Below, piece after piece: positions 1-10,338 of a stretch of 64,000 bases of DNA. The position numbers were made by a program, and so were the translations under genes. The notes below the pieces were generated by a model. The model was not told the DNA's origin. It did not search any database and saw nothing but the letters and a program-made list of their open reading frames with translations. Position 1 is the first letter of the stretch; every line of letters begins with the position of its first letter. Origin of the DNA: Klebsormidium nitens (taxonomy: Eukaryota; Streptophyta; Klebsormidiophyceae; Klebsormidiales; Klebsormidiaceae); assembly GCA_000708835.1 (NCBI GenBank), contig DF238762.1:117483-181482 (forward strand), in the 5' to 3' direction.

Positions 1-2297
<2,297 letters not shown>

Positions 2298-2315
2298 AGA
2301 TTTGATAATTTAGAT

Positions 2316-2342
2316 GAGTCGGAGAGAATCGATCTCCGACTC
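2316..2342 (+). terminator. stem-loop downstream of psbC
   Basis: A perfect 10-bp stem (GAGTCGGAGA with TCTCCGACTC) closes a 7-nt loop 19 nt after the psbC stop and is followed shortly by a T-rich run. In plastids such 3' hairpins mostly stabilise and define mRNA 3' ends, and may also act as terminators. Confidence 0.75.
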
Positions 2343-2449
2343 GCCGTATTCTTTTTTTTCTAAGAAAAATCGATTGAATCATTTTTTAGTACATCTAAAA
2401 TTTTTATTCTTTAATTTTTAATACGTCTCTTTTTTATTTTATTCGGACG

Positions 2450-4606
2450 ATGAGCAAAGTACAAACTGGTCTTTCTGTGTTACGTGGCTGGGTTATACGT
2501 TTTTTAGATCAAGAATTAGAAATAGCTTGCACGGCGGTGCGCCAGATTCAAGAAATTGAAAGAGTTTACATTCGTTATCAAGATGCACCACATCTAACCT
2601 ATGATCAGTTTCAGACTTTAAGGCTTTATTTAGATACGATCCGAGAACAAGCTTTAGATGAAATGGAGCAAAGCCTACTTCATTTTGAAAGATTTTTTTG
2701 GTTCCGAACAGAACAAAAGCAACTTACTTTTCAAAACAAGCTTTGGTTTATTGAAGGGATTGTATGGGAAATGAATCAATCAACAGAAATTCTTCAACAA
2801 CAGCTTAAAATAAATGGTCTAACTGCTGACGAACCAATTGGGCTTATTCCTAGATCAATAGCTCGAACGTTTTCACGTTTACAAACCGAGTTGGATCCTG
2901 ATGCAGAACCTTTGCTTATGCAAGAGTTTAAACTGATTCGTTACCAAGCGATAGCCTCGTTTCAATTTTTAGGTCATTTGTTATTTTTTCCATGGGTATC
3001 TCAACAAATTCTTAAAATCTTTTTTTTTAAGCCCATCCTTTCGCATTGGTGGAATACAGGACAACGAGAGCTTTTTCTTAATTCTTTTCAAGAACAAAAA
3101 GCACTTGAAGAACTTCAAAAATTAGAGGACACTGCATGGCTTGATTTACTTATGACTTATTCATCTGAGGTTCCTCTATCTCTTTTTATCAATACGATTC
3201 ATGAAAGAGCATTACAACTTGTAGCAAGTACTAATGATTATAGTATCCAAGCTTTAGTGCAACTTTGTACTGATGGGATTTTTGTTTGCACATTGCTTTT
3301 ATTACTTGCATTTAGCCAAAGAAAATTGTCTCTTGCTCAAGTGCGTGCTGTCAAAGTTTGTGGGTTTTATAAAAATGAAAAAAAATGCTAACCAATCACA
3401 AAAAGTTTTTGGGACAGTAGCATGCATTGATTTATTTTAAGTTTTTAAAAACTTGAAAATTTTTGATGTCACAATTTAGTTTTTGTTATTTATTAACTTT
3501 GTCTTTAAACGTAGATTGTTTATTGCTTTGCTATTTTTGATAGCGTGCAGGTGGATATTAACCGGACCAGAGAGAGCGCTCCGGTTTATTTTAGTTAAAT
3601 ATGGTCCACAAGTTTGAAGAAAATTTTTAAGGACAACAAATATTGTGAAAAATCACCCTAATCTTTAAACAGTTATATCGGTTCAAAACGCTGGTAGAGC
3701 CCAAGAAATTTTCGGGCCAAAATGAAAATCTTGTATTCTCTTACAAGAAAGTCATTCTTGTGAGCCGAGTGTTCTATTTGGCACATGCTCGGTTCGAAAG
3801 TCAAAACAAAAATGATCAAGTTTTGTCTTATTCGTTAATATATGAGCTGTTTTATAGCTTGAGTGTGCGTCTTTTAACCTATTTGCAGCAAGCTTTCTTC
3901 GCTATAGTAAAACTAAAAAGGTCGCTGAGGAGCGGGCTATTACAGCTAGTGTTACTTTTTTTAATTCTTAAAAGGTAGTAAAAATGAATAAGCAATATGA
4001 ATCACCTTGTAGATTAGATCCCAAATGAAGTGGAAATTTTCAACGAAAGTGCTTGCTAATGCTCAATAGCGAGGTCTTGTGATTTTAGAGGGTGTACAAG
4101 CTTGACCTTAGTAAAGATAATTGAAAGCTGCAAAATATAGAAAAGTCAATTTCCATAGACAATATTCTCTATGGAGATCAGGAAAAAAGATATAATAAGC
4201 AAAGTACTTTGTATTTTTTCTTATCTAGCATCAATAAGAAGATTTTTGATTAACAGATTATTTGAAATTGAATGCTAGTGAAAGAGCCGTATGAAACTTG
4301 TATTCGTTTCACGTCCGGTTCAAAAGGAGGGAGATAAAAAGATCCTATCTCACCGATACCATGAAAGCTTTTTTAATTTTGCTTTTTACAGATTTATTAA
4401 TAGGTTTTCATTCTCCTCATGGATGGGAAATATTAATTGAATCTTTTATGACATATCTTGGTTTTGCTCCAAACCAATATGTTGTTTCTCTTTTTGTTTC
4501 TACTTTCCCAGTTATTGTAGATACAGTCTTTAAGTATTGGATCTTTCGTCATCTTAATCGCGTATCTCCCTCTATTGTGGTAACTTACCATACGATGAGT
4601 GAATAA
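2450..4606 (+). CDS. cemA: CemA (Ycf10) envelope membrane protein, split by two group II introns
   Basis: CemA is an inner-envelope protein needed for proton extrusion and inorganic-carbon uptake. Exon 1 (2450-3340, 297 codons) carries the long hydrophilic N-terminus, [10 protein letters not shown] and a hydrophobic stretch ending SQRKLSLAQ. The C-terminal exon (from about 4355 to 4606) holds [28 protein letters not shown] and LNRVSPS, the family hallmarks. Between them, 3838/3841-3864 encodes (I)YELFYSLS, which matches the conserved EFLYNLS segment before DTMKAF and restores a continuous protein of about 380 residues. Each gap begins GTGCG and has its own domain V. The outer exons are certain; the micro-exon boundaries are inferred to within about 3 nt. 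Confidence 0.9.
3341..3837 (+). other. group II intron 1 of cemA
   Basis: It begins GTGCG directly after a complete codon (CAA, Q297). A 34-nt domain V candidate lies at 3762-3795 (starts GAGCCGAG, ends CTCGGTTC), followed by a domain VI-like stem with a bulged A near 3830. The 3' end is set at about 3837 or 3840 by reading frame and branch-point distance; neither end fits the usual AY dinucleotide perfectly. A reading frame that crosses its 3' end has no gene-like product. Confidence 0.7.
3838..3864 (+). other. cemA: cemA micro-exon (about 24-27 nt)
   Basis: Eight or nine codons reading (I)YELFYSLS lie between the domain V/VI of one intron and the GTGCG start of the next. In other CemA proteins the corresponding segment reads like QEFLYNLS immediately before D-T-[MI]-K-A-F. 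Exon 1 stops just short of this segment and the last exon starts just after it, so the micro-exon fills exactly what would otherwise be missing. Frame is consistent on both sides. Confidence 0.65.
3865..4354 (+). other. group II intron 2 of cemA
   Basis: Starts GTGCG at 3865 and contains a good domain V at 4284-4321 (GAGCCGTATGAAAC paired with GTTTCAC and CCGGTTC, loop larger than usual) and a domain VI stem (GGGAGATA with TATCTCACC) just before the exon. The 3' splice site is at 4354 if the conserved Asp of the DTMKAF motif is exonic, or 4357 if the intron ends in AT. No maturase ORF is present. Confidence 0.7.
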
Positions 4607-4704
4607 TCTTCCTTCTCCTTTGTTACGTCTAGAGGTACCATGAGGTAAGGGGTGAGCTTAGTCTCTAGGCGCAGGGGAGGATCATTGATACATTTATCCA
4701 AGAA

Positions 4705-5649
4705 ATGCTCCATCATAAAAGTTTTTTGTTCAAAACCTTTCTTTTTTTTATTTCCATTATAAGTTTACTAGGTTTGCCTAGCTTTTCTTATGCATATCCT
4801 GTTTTTGCCCAGCAAGGATATGAAAATCCTAGAGAGGCGACTGGTCGAATTGTTTGTGCGAACTGTCATTTGGCAAAGAAGCCAGTAGATCTTGAAGTTC
4901 CACAATCTGTTCTTCCCAATACAGTATTTGAAGCTGTAGTAAAAATTCCTTATGATTTACAAGCTAAGCAAGTGTTAGGCAATGGCAAAAAAGGAGGGTT
5001 AAATGTAGGGGCTGTTCTTGTACTGCCTGAAGGGTTTCAACTCGCACCTCCCGAAAGGCTTTCTCCCGAGCTTAAAGAAAAAGTAGGGAATTTAGCTTTT
5101 CAACCTTACAATTCTGAACGTAAGAATATACTTGTTGTAGGACCTTTACCAGGAAAAAAATACCAAGAGATCGTATTTCCGATCTTATCTCCTGACCCAA
5201 CTACCCAAAAAGGTGCATACTTTTTAAAATATAGCTTTCATGTTGGTGCAAATCGAGGACGAGGGCAAATTTATCCGAATGGTAGTAAAAGCAACAATAC
5301 TGTGTATAGCGCGTCTTCGACTGGAACAATTACCCAAATTTCTAATCGAGATAAGGGAGGTTTTGAAGTAACAATTGAAGCTGCTGATGGAGCTAAAGTG
5401 GTAGATGTAGTGCCGTCTGGGCCTACATTGATTGTATCGAAAGGCGATACTATTAAAGCTGATCAACCTCTTACAAATAACCCAAATGTTGGAGGTTTTG
5501 GACAGGCTGACGCCGAAGTTGTTTTACAAGATCCTACGAGGCTTACTGGCTTGATTTTATTCTTTGGTTCTGTTGTTATTGCTCAAATTTTCTTGGTTTT
5601 GAAGAAAAAGCAATTTGAAAAAGTTCAGCTTGCTGAAATGAACTTTTAA
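4705..5649 (+). CDS. petA: cytochrome f precursor
   Basis: Cytochrome f is the c-type haem subunit of the cytochrome b6f complex, passing electrons to plastocyanin or cytochrome c6 in the lumen. The 314-residue product has an N-terminal signal peptide with a long hydrophobic core ending SYA, and the mature protein starts [17 protein letters not shown]; the Tyr amino group is the sixth haem ligand in this family. The haem motif CANCH is present, and the C-terminus has a single membrane helix ([20 protein letters not shown]) and a short stromal tail. It lies about 100 nt downstream of cemA, the same order as in land plants. Length and all key residues are normal. Confidence 0.98.
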   Translation: MLHHKSFLFKTFLFFISIISLLGLPSFSYAYPVFAQQGYENPREATGRIVCANCHLAKKPVDLEVPQSVLPNTVFEAVVKIPYDLQAKQVLGNGKKGGLNVGAVLVLPEGFQLAPPERLSPELKEKVGNLAFQPYNSERKNILVVGPLPGKKYQEIVFPILSPDPTTQKGAYFLKYSFHVGANRGRGQIYPNGSKSNNTVYSASSTGTITQISNRDKGGFEVTIEAADGAKVVDVVPSGPTLIVSKGDTIKADQPLTNNPNVGGFGQADAEVVLQDPTRLTGLILFFGSVVIAQIFLVLKKKQFEKVQLAEMNF

Positions 5650-5797
5650 GATGATTTAGTTCGCTAAAAAAAATTGACTCTTTCTATTTCAACAAATAAA
5701 CCAAGCATTCGTCCTTTTTGCTCAAAGCCTAAGTTAGTCAACTTTTTGCAAGGAATTTTATAATCAAAGTACTCACAATTGAGTACAATCAGGAACT

Positions 5798-6241
5798 ATG
5801 AGCATCAATAGGCCCTGTCTATTTAGGTGTGCCGAACAACAACTATTTCTTTTAAAAAAGAAGTTTTTTGTTTTGCATAGTAGTGATTATAAGCCAATAT
5901 TTCATCAAACTATTCTTTTTTTTCGACTTCGAGAGAACAGATTGTTGTCGCAAAAGTGTGGCTTATTTTTTTTTCAAGCAAACATATGTTTTTTTGGATT
6001 TATAGTTCTTACGCATAGAAAAAAGAACTTCATTGATTTATTTCTTATAACGAGCAAAAAATCGTACGTTTATATAAAACCAAATTTGATATTTGGTGCT
6101 CACTTTCATGCCTATATGTTGAGTATTCGTTGTAGATCGAATTGCCTTGAACACACTTTTCAGTGGGATACGATTATCAATACTCATCCCTTGGCTAAAG
6201 AGGTAATCGATTACTTAGGTGGGGCTTTCTCTGCTTTTTAA
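5798..6241 (+). CDS. unrecognised 147-codon ORF between petA and psbE
   Basis: An open frame encodes 147 residues, rich in Phe, Lys, Leu and Cys, with no clear transmembrane helix or motif that I know. No good Shine-Dalgarno precedes its ATG, and AT-rich low-complexity codons (runs of Phe and Lys) make chance openness likely. It sits just upstream of the psbE promoter and ends at 6241. It is not alignable by eye with the other unknown ORFs here. It may be a lineage-specific gene or a spurious ORF. Confidence 0.3.
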   Translation: MSINRPCLFRCAEQQLFLLKKKFFVLHSSDYKPIFHQTILFFRLRENRLLSQKCGLFFFQANICFFGFIVLTHRKKNFIDLFLITSKKSYVYIKPNLIFGAHFHAYMLSIRCRSNCLEHTFQWDTIINTHPLAKEVIDYLGGAFSAF

Positions 6242-6262
6242 AAGCACCGTTACTGAATATTT

Positions 6263-6291
6263 TTGTGATTCATATGCTTTAGTGGTATAAT
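6263..6291 (+). promoter_or_regulatory. sigma70-type promoter of the psbE operon
   Basis: TTGTGA at 6263-6268 and a perfect TATAAT at 6286-6291 are separated by exactly 17 nt, about 107 nt before the psbE start. This is the form recognised by the plastid-encoded RNA polymerase, and no closer promoter is visible for psbE-F-L-J. Confidence 0.75.
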
Positions 6292-6397
6292 GATTGTGCA
6301 GGGAAAGGTTAATATGTGCTGCACAAAGTTTGTGTGCACTGATCTACCCAATTTAGCCGCTCCATCTACAAGGAGTAATCTAAGAAAGGAGGCTCTC

Positions 6398-6649
6398 ATG
6401 TCGGGAAACACTGGGGAACGCCCCTTTGCAGACATTCTTACAAGTATTCGCTATTGGGTGATTCATAGCATTACCATACCTTCTCTTTTTGTTGCTGGCT
6501 GGCTTTTTGTAAGTACCGGGTTGGCTTACGATGTGTTTGGAAGCCCTCGTCCAAATGAGTATTTTACAGAAGATCGTCAAGAAGTTCCCTTAGTGACTGA
6601 TCGTTTCGGCTCTTTAGAACAAATCAACGGCTTTACCAAAGGAATTTAG
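6398..6649 (+). CDS. psbE: cytochrome b559 alpha subunit
   Basis: The alpha subunit of cytochrome b559, a haem-binding component of photosystem II. The 83-residue protein from the ATG at 6398 (Shine-Dalgarno AAAGGAGG just upstream) is standard: [13 protein letters not shown], then the haem-ligand His in [11 protein letters not shown], the helix [19 protein letters not shown] and the tail ending RFGSLEQI. An in-frame ATG upstream would add 36 unrelated residues and is rejected because the family start coincides with the ribosome-binding site. It is the first gene of psbE-F-L-J. Confidence 0.98.
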   Translation: MSGNTGERPFADILTSIRYWVIHSITIPSLFVAGWLFVSTGLAYDVFGSPRPNEYFTEDRQEVPLVTDRFGSLEQINGFTKGI

Positions 6650-6658
6650 GAGGCATTT

Positions 6659-6781
6659 GTGACTATCGATAACAGTTCTTATCCAATCTTTACTGTCCGA
6701 TGGCTCTCGGTGCACGCTTTGGCTGTTCCTACGGTGTTTTTCCTTGGAGCAATTACTGCAATGCAATTCATCCAGCGTTAA
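6659..6781 (+). CDS. psbF: cytochrome b559 beta subunit (GTG start)
   Basis: The beta subunit of cytochrome b559 contributes the second axial His to the haem. The 40-residue product ends [19 protein letters not shown], with the haem ligand in [10 protein letters not shown]. The only start in place is GTG at 6659, giving [19 protein letters not shown] after formyl-Met; it has a strong AGGAGG Shine-Dalgarno 5-6 nt upstream. No in-frame ATG occurs before the conserved region. The gene begins 9 nt after psbE stops, so translational coupling is plausible. Confidence 0.96.
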   Translation: MTIDNSSYPIFTVRWLSVHALAVPTVFFLGAITAMQFIQR

Positions 6782-6802
6782 AAAATCTATAGGAGCATCG
6801 AC

Positions 6803-6919
6803 ATGACCGAGCCTAATCCAAACAAGCAGACCGTGGAGCTCAATCGGACAAGTCTCTACTGGGGGCTTCTTCTTATTTTTGTGCTTGCGATCTTATTTTC
6901 AAACTACTTTTTTAACTAG
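6803..6919 (+). CDS. psbL: photosystem II protein L
   Basis: PsbL is a one-helix subunit at the photosystem II dimer interface that affects QA function. The 38-residue product ([20 protein letters not shown], then [18 protein letters not shown]) is of standard length and starts with a genuine ATG, so no start-codon editing is required. AGGAGC precedes the start. It lies 21 nt after psbF in the same operon. Confidence 0.97.
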   Translation: MTEPNPNKQTVELNRTSLYWGLLLIFVLAILFSNYFFN

Positions 6920-7012
6920 CCTGCTAAGGGCAGATAGCCTCATAGGCTATCGTTTGCAAGCTATAAGGAAAGAGTTACCGCTTTGAGTGAATACCAAAAA
7001 TAAGGAGAGAGA

Positions 7013-7141
7013 ATGTCCAACACTGGAACCACTGGAAGGATTCCCCTGTGGCTGGTTGGCACAGTGGCTGGCCTAGCCGTCATTACCCTGGTAGGGGTGT
7101 TTTTTTATGGGGCCTATTCTGGTTTAGGATCATCCCTCTAA
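7013..7141 (+). CDS. psbJ: photosystem II protein J
   Basis: PsbJ is a one-helix photosystem II subunit involved in plastoquinone exchange and assembly. The 42-residue protein reads [20 protein letters not shown], followed by the helix and [10 protein letters not shown], all typical. A TAAGGAGAGAGA ribosome-binding site lies immediately upstream. It closes the psbE-F-L-J cluster; a hairpin follows 61 nt later. Confidence 0.97.
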   Translation: MSNTGTTGRIPLWLVGTVAGLAVITLVGVFFYGAYSGLGSSL

Positions 7142-7202
7142 AACCTTAGGTCTCAAAAAAAAAGCTTCGAACCAATTGAAGGTCATAAGCCTTTTTACTA
7201 GC

Positions 7203-7234
7203 CTGGCAACTCAACTTTTAGAAAAAGTTGCCAG
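7203..7234 (+). terminator. stem-loop after psbJ
   Basis: CTGGCAACT and AGTTGCCAG form a 9-bp stem around a 14-nt loop, 61 nt downstream of psbJ. It is the likely mRNA 3' end of the psbE operon and marks the border to the accessory ORF block. Confidence 0.7.
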
Positions 7235-7273
7235 CGTTAGACGCTCACACTTTTTTTTTCATCTTTTACAAAT

Positions 7274-7501
7274 ATGAAGAAAAATATGAAGAAAGATAAA
7301 GAGTATTATATTTGGCTATATAATATAACTGAGTTCTGGGAGCTTAGGAAGATTGAAAATGATTGGACTTTAAAGTCTACCGCTAAACAGGCGCATAAAG
7401 ATTATATGATGAGTCTACTGGCAGGGAAGGACGCTACGGCAAATTGTTTTGCTACTCTCTTAGTCATTTGTACAATCGATAGAATCAATACTTTAGAATA
7501 A
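7274..7501 (+). pseudogene. short ORF related to the unknown protein at 9484-10308
   Basis: A 75-codon ORF starting MKKNMKKDKEYYIW. Its last 40 residues align by eye with residues 107-145 of the ORF at 9484: KQAHKDYMMS matches RQAYRRDMIK, and CTIDRINTLE matches FSIDRINTAQ at the same spacing. The rest of the longer protein is missing after the motif, so this looks like a truncated paralogue or decayed copy. It sits just downstream of the psbJ hairpin and upstream of three unknown ORFs on the same strand. Expression is unknown; its function is not recognisable. Confidence 0.45.
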
Positions 7502-7596
7502 GCTTATAACAACTTTGTGTACTATCCCCTAAGAAATATTGCTTTTGTCATGTTTTTTATTGCCACAAACTTTAACAAAAAAACTAACTTTAAGTA

Positions 7597-8139
7597 ATGA
7601 CTAGGCAAAAAGACGTTCATCATTCTCTTTCAGAAGAAGAATTTGTTTTAAACAAGGAGTTAACTGGTGAAATTCCTTTACCAAGCTCTATAAATATAAA
7701 TGAGCAAAAGTTCAAAAATGAGAAGACTTGGTTCAGTAAGTTTATTTTTGTTTTTAAAGGATTAATCTTCAGCGGATTTTTTCTTTTACTGAGCGGAGGG
7801 TATATATTGTTTTGTTTTAGGCTGACTACTCGACAAAATTACGCCACCACATTTTATTCCAGGGTGGCCAGTCTCACTTCATCTTGTCATTTAAGTAATG
7901 CAATGCCAACGACTATTGCATTAGCTACGCCTAGTTCTGTTTCGAAGTCTGTTTCTGTTAATGCACAGACAACAATTCGCTCCGATCCTTCAAAAACTAG
8001 CTCTAGCTCTTTACATCGTAGTAAATCTTATAATATTCCAAAAAATATTCTTTCTATAGAACCACCGCCCGTTCACGCACGATATATACTTGTATTAAAA
8101 AAATGGACTCTAGTCCATCTTATTGTCGAGCAGTGCTAA
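7597..8139 (+). CDS. unknown single-pass membrane protein, possibly frameshift-fused to the next ORF
   Basis: A 180-codon ORF. Residues 1-45 are hydrophilic, about 47-74 form one strong membrane helix (FIFVFKGLIFSGFFLLLSGG), and about 80-150 is Ser/Thr-rich and low in structure. Its last 37 nt overlap the next ORF in the -1 frame, and the overlap starts at an A7 run (8097-8103). A similarly organised ORF (one helix at residues 49-78, then a Thr/Pro/Ser-rich tail) stands in the rRNA operon at 26533, upstream of remnants of the same second ORF. I do not recognise the family; a membrane-anchored N-terminal module of a fused protein is one possibility. Confidence 0.45.
   Translation: MTRQKDVHHSLSEEEFVLNKELTGEIPLPSSININEQKFKNEKTWFSKFIFVFKGLIFSGFFLLLSGGYILFCFRLTTRQNYATTFYSRVASLTSSCHLSNAMPTTIALATPSSVSKSVSVNAQTTIRSDPSKTSSSSLHRSKSYNIPKNILSIEPPPVHARYILVLKKWTLVHLIVEQC
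8097..8119 (+). promoter_or_regulatory. A_AAA_AAA slippery heptamer with adjacent hairpin
   Basis: In the frame of the upstream ORF the sequence reads TTA AAA AAA TGG, so the seven A (8097-8103) form the -1 slippery pattern X_XXY_YYZ. A -1 slip enters the downstream 405-codon frame exactly at its ATG (8103). TGGACT and AGTCCA (8104-8117) can form a short hairpin directly behind it. A chance A-run or an assembly error is the main alternative. Confidence 0.35.
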
Positions 8140-9320
8140 AGAACGCAGATTGTGGGGCTAGGAGTAGGATTGAAATAACCAAACAAGATAAAAAAAAGAA
8201 AAAACACAGGCATTCTAAAGGTCGGAAAGGATCTTTTTGGCGTCCTCTGAAGAAAAAACTTCAAATCCGTAGAAGAAAGAGTGGTAAAAGAGCCCTAATT
8301 GGGATAACAGCTTCTACCCGAGATTATTCTCAAGAAAAAGATCTCTGCGAGGGGGAGGGCTTTAATCCAAGAATCATAGTATCTTCTCATAGTGAAATTG
8401 CCTTGATCGGGATGGCCTATTCGCTCTATTGCCAATCCTGTATGCAATTGCCGTATGCTATTCCTTTTTTGCCGCAAATTCTCCCTATCATCGTAAAAAC
8501 TGCGATTGCAAATTTTTCGACTTTACCAAACCTAGAAACTAGTGAAAGTGCACCTCAGGCTGTAGACAAGGTCGCAGAAGGCGTAGTCAAATTTTTACCC
8601 GTCATTGATTCGGGAATCAATGTTTTTGACGCTGTTCGTAAGAGAAATACTATCCCTATAGAGAAAAAAATTCAAATGGAAATTTCGTTTGTTCATAGAA
8701 AAGTTAAAGAGACTTTGCTTTCTGCTATTGATGATTCTGGTTTAATAGTAGTTGTCACAGAAGCTAAAATAAGAGATCTTCAGGGCATAAAAGAGATGGA
8801 TGGCAGCTCTCATAGGTTTAAAACCGCGGAGGAATTATGGCTTTCTGATGATATAGAAGATGCACAAATGGCTTTTTGTGATGGAAACCCTATACCTCTT
8901 TATAGTCGCATGGCGGCTACGCAGTATCTTTGTAGATGGGACGCACCGCTTATGATTTCTCCTGGTGCGCCTCAATTACGCCAGCGAATCCTTGATAACA
9001 CATTAGCTTTTCAAACTCGAATGAGAGTCCAGTTAAACAAGATTGTCATTTTCAAAAAACCAGTTTCACAATCGGAACCATTTTTTACACAATTGCATAT
9101 ATGGGCTAATTCTATGCCTTACATGCGAGAAAATCTTTATGAGACTCAAAAACACTCTTTTAAAAAAACAGATACATATTGGCAAGAAATAGAACCTCAG
9201 CTCATTGAGAGCAGCTTTCAAAAAGGTTGTGACAAGTATCAAGAGAAGTATGGAATTAAAATCTCTTCGATTGATCGACAAAACTGTATTAAGCAGTTTA
9301 TAGATAAAAAGTTTTTGTAG
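8103..9320 (+). CDS. unknown 405-residue protein with basic N-terminus and DGSSHRF motif
   Basis: The product starts with a strongly basic stretch (residues 26-64, many Lys/Arg) followed by a hydrophobic segment near 97-135. Residues 219-262 hold a motif shared with other ORFs in this window: EAKIRD, then DGSSHRF (233-239), EELW, DDIEDAQMAF and G. Remnants of the same protein lie in the trnA-rrn23 spacer (27209-27675), where DGSSHRF is conserved exactly. The C-terminus carries SSIDRQN, resembling SIDRIN in the ORF at 9484. The gene ends 26 nt before a strong terminator hairpin. I recognise no known family. It is probably a real, lineage-specific gene since a homologue exists elsewhere in the window. 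Confidence 0.55.
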   Translation: MDSSPSYCRAVLKNADCGARSRIEITKQDKKKKKHRHSKGRKGSFWRPLKKKLQIRRRKSGKRALIGITASTRDYSQEKDLCEGEGFNPRIIVSSHSEIALIGMAYSLYCQSCMQLPYAIPFLPQILPIIVKTAIANFSTLPNLETSESAPQAVDKVAEGVVKFLPVIDSGINVFDAVRKRNTIPIEKKIQMEISFVHRKVKETLLSAIDDSGLIVVVTEAKIRDLQGIKEMDGSSHRFKTAEELWLSDDIEDAQMAFCDGNPIPLYSRMAATQYLCRWDAPLMISPGAPQLRQRILDNTLAFQTRMRVQLNKIVIFKKPVSQSEPFFTQLHIWANSMPYMRENLYETQKHSFKKTDTYWQEIEPQLIESSFQKGCDKYQEKYGIKISSIDRQNCIKQFIDKKFL

Positions 9321-9345
9321 CTTAGTAATTCGATGTGTTTATTTC

Positions 9346-9372
9346 TACCCTCATCCAACTTGGATGAGGGTA
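9346..9372 (+). terminator. strong hairpin plus T-rich tail after the 405-codon ORF
   Basis: TACCCTCATCC pairs with GGATGAGGGTA (11 bp, 5-nt loop), followed by TTTTTATT. It is shaped like an intrinsic terminator and lies 26 nt after the stop at 9320. Confidence 0.75.
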
Positions 9373-9483
9373 TTTTTATTCATTTTTTCATGCAATTTTT
9401 TTTTTAACTGTGTTGAAAACACCTGATACGCTTATAATTCATGTAAATAATCTTTTTATTTATATAAATATTATTTCAGTACA

Positions 9484-10308
9484 ATGCTTCATCAAAAGCC
9501 AAAAGTATTGGTTATATGTTTGAAAACAAATGTAAAAAAAGCCTTTAAAAAAATAAAAGTTTCGACTATTGAAAAATTAAAGAGTACAGGAGCAATCGAC
9601 AAAATGGATTATGAAGATTATGAATATCATGAAGATTATCTTTGTTATTATGACATACCTAAAAAGTATTTCAATGCTAGGTATAATTTTTATTATAAAT
9701 ATCCCGATTATGAAAAGGATGATAAATTTGATATAGATCTATACACCGAACGTGAATCTTTCCGACTTGAGGGCATTAAAGATGATCCTATTTTATTACC
9801 TATTGTCCGACAGGCTTATAGAAGAGATATGATCAAGCCAGCAAGACATTTTAGGGGGACCATTCGTCACTTTCTCGCTCTTCAAGAAATTTTTTCGATT
9901 GATCGGATTAACACTGCACAAGAGTGTTATAGCAAAGGAATTATCTCAAAAATTCACAATATTCGATTTGCGAGTGAGTATTTGGCTGATACTGAGTACA
10001 GTCGCCCATTGTCTCCTAGGAAGTCGGATTACGTGAGAGAAATCATTGTAAAAAATTCATTTGTTTTTGTATTCAACAGGTTTGAAGGTAACATATTTAA
10101 AGACATTTCTAGATACGTGCAACCTTCTGATCTTTATGAGGTTGATAGAATAAATTTTGCGTTGTTAAGAATGTTTTCTTATAGCTTGTTTTTTTTGAAT
10201 AATTTAATAGATCGGTATGACGACGTTTTAGAATATTCACATTTTTTCGGAACGAAAAACCAAAAGCATTATTTCAAAAGCTCTTATCCAGGGTTTCGTA
10301 CATTATAA
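9484..10308 (+). CDS. unknown 274-residue protein with SIDRIN motif
   Basis: The N-terminal 30 residues are basic, and residues 40-90 are very rich in Tyr, Asp, Glu and Lys. The central motif (about 107-152: RQAYRRD, then RHFLALQEIFSIDRINTAQE and CYSKG) matches the DGSSHRF region of the ORF at 8103 and the short ORFs at 7274 and 16503. A second DRIN occurs near residue 222 (VDRINFALL). There is no predicted membrane helix apart from a weak hydrophobic stretch near the end. It stands alone between the 9346 terminator and the next ORF, 30 nt downstream. The family is unknown to me; its composition is AT-rich, like the ORF that follows. Confidence 0.5.
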   Translation: MLHQKPKVLVICLKTNVKKAFKKIKVSTIEKLKSTGAIDKMDYEDYEYHEDYLCYYDIPKKYFNARYNFYYKYPDYEKDDKFDIDLYTERESFRLEGIKDDPILLPIVRQAYRRDMIKPARHFRGTIRHFLALQEIFSIDRINTAQECYSKGIISKIHNIRFASEYLADTEYSRPLSPRKSDYVREIIVKNSFVFVFNRFEGNIFKDISRYVQPSDLYEVDRINFALLRMFSYSLFFLNNLIDRYDDVLEYSHFFGTKNQKHYFKSSYPGFRTL

Positions 10309-10338
10309 AGAGCCAAAACAATACTCAAAAAAGACGAC

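Noticed and set aside
3760-3978. 72-codon ORF in the cemA intron region
   Set aside because: It runs from intron 1 through the micro-exon into intron 2; only the eight or nine micro-exon codons carry conserved CemA sequence.
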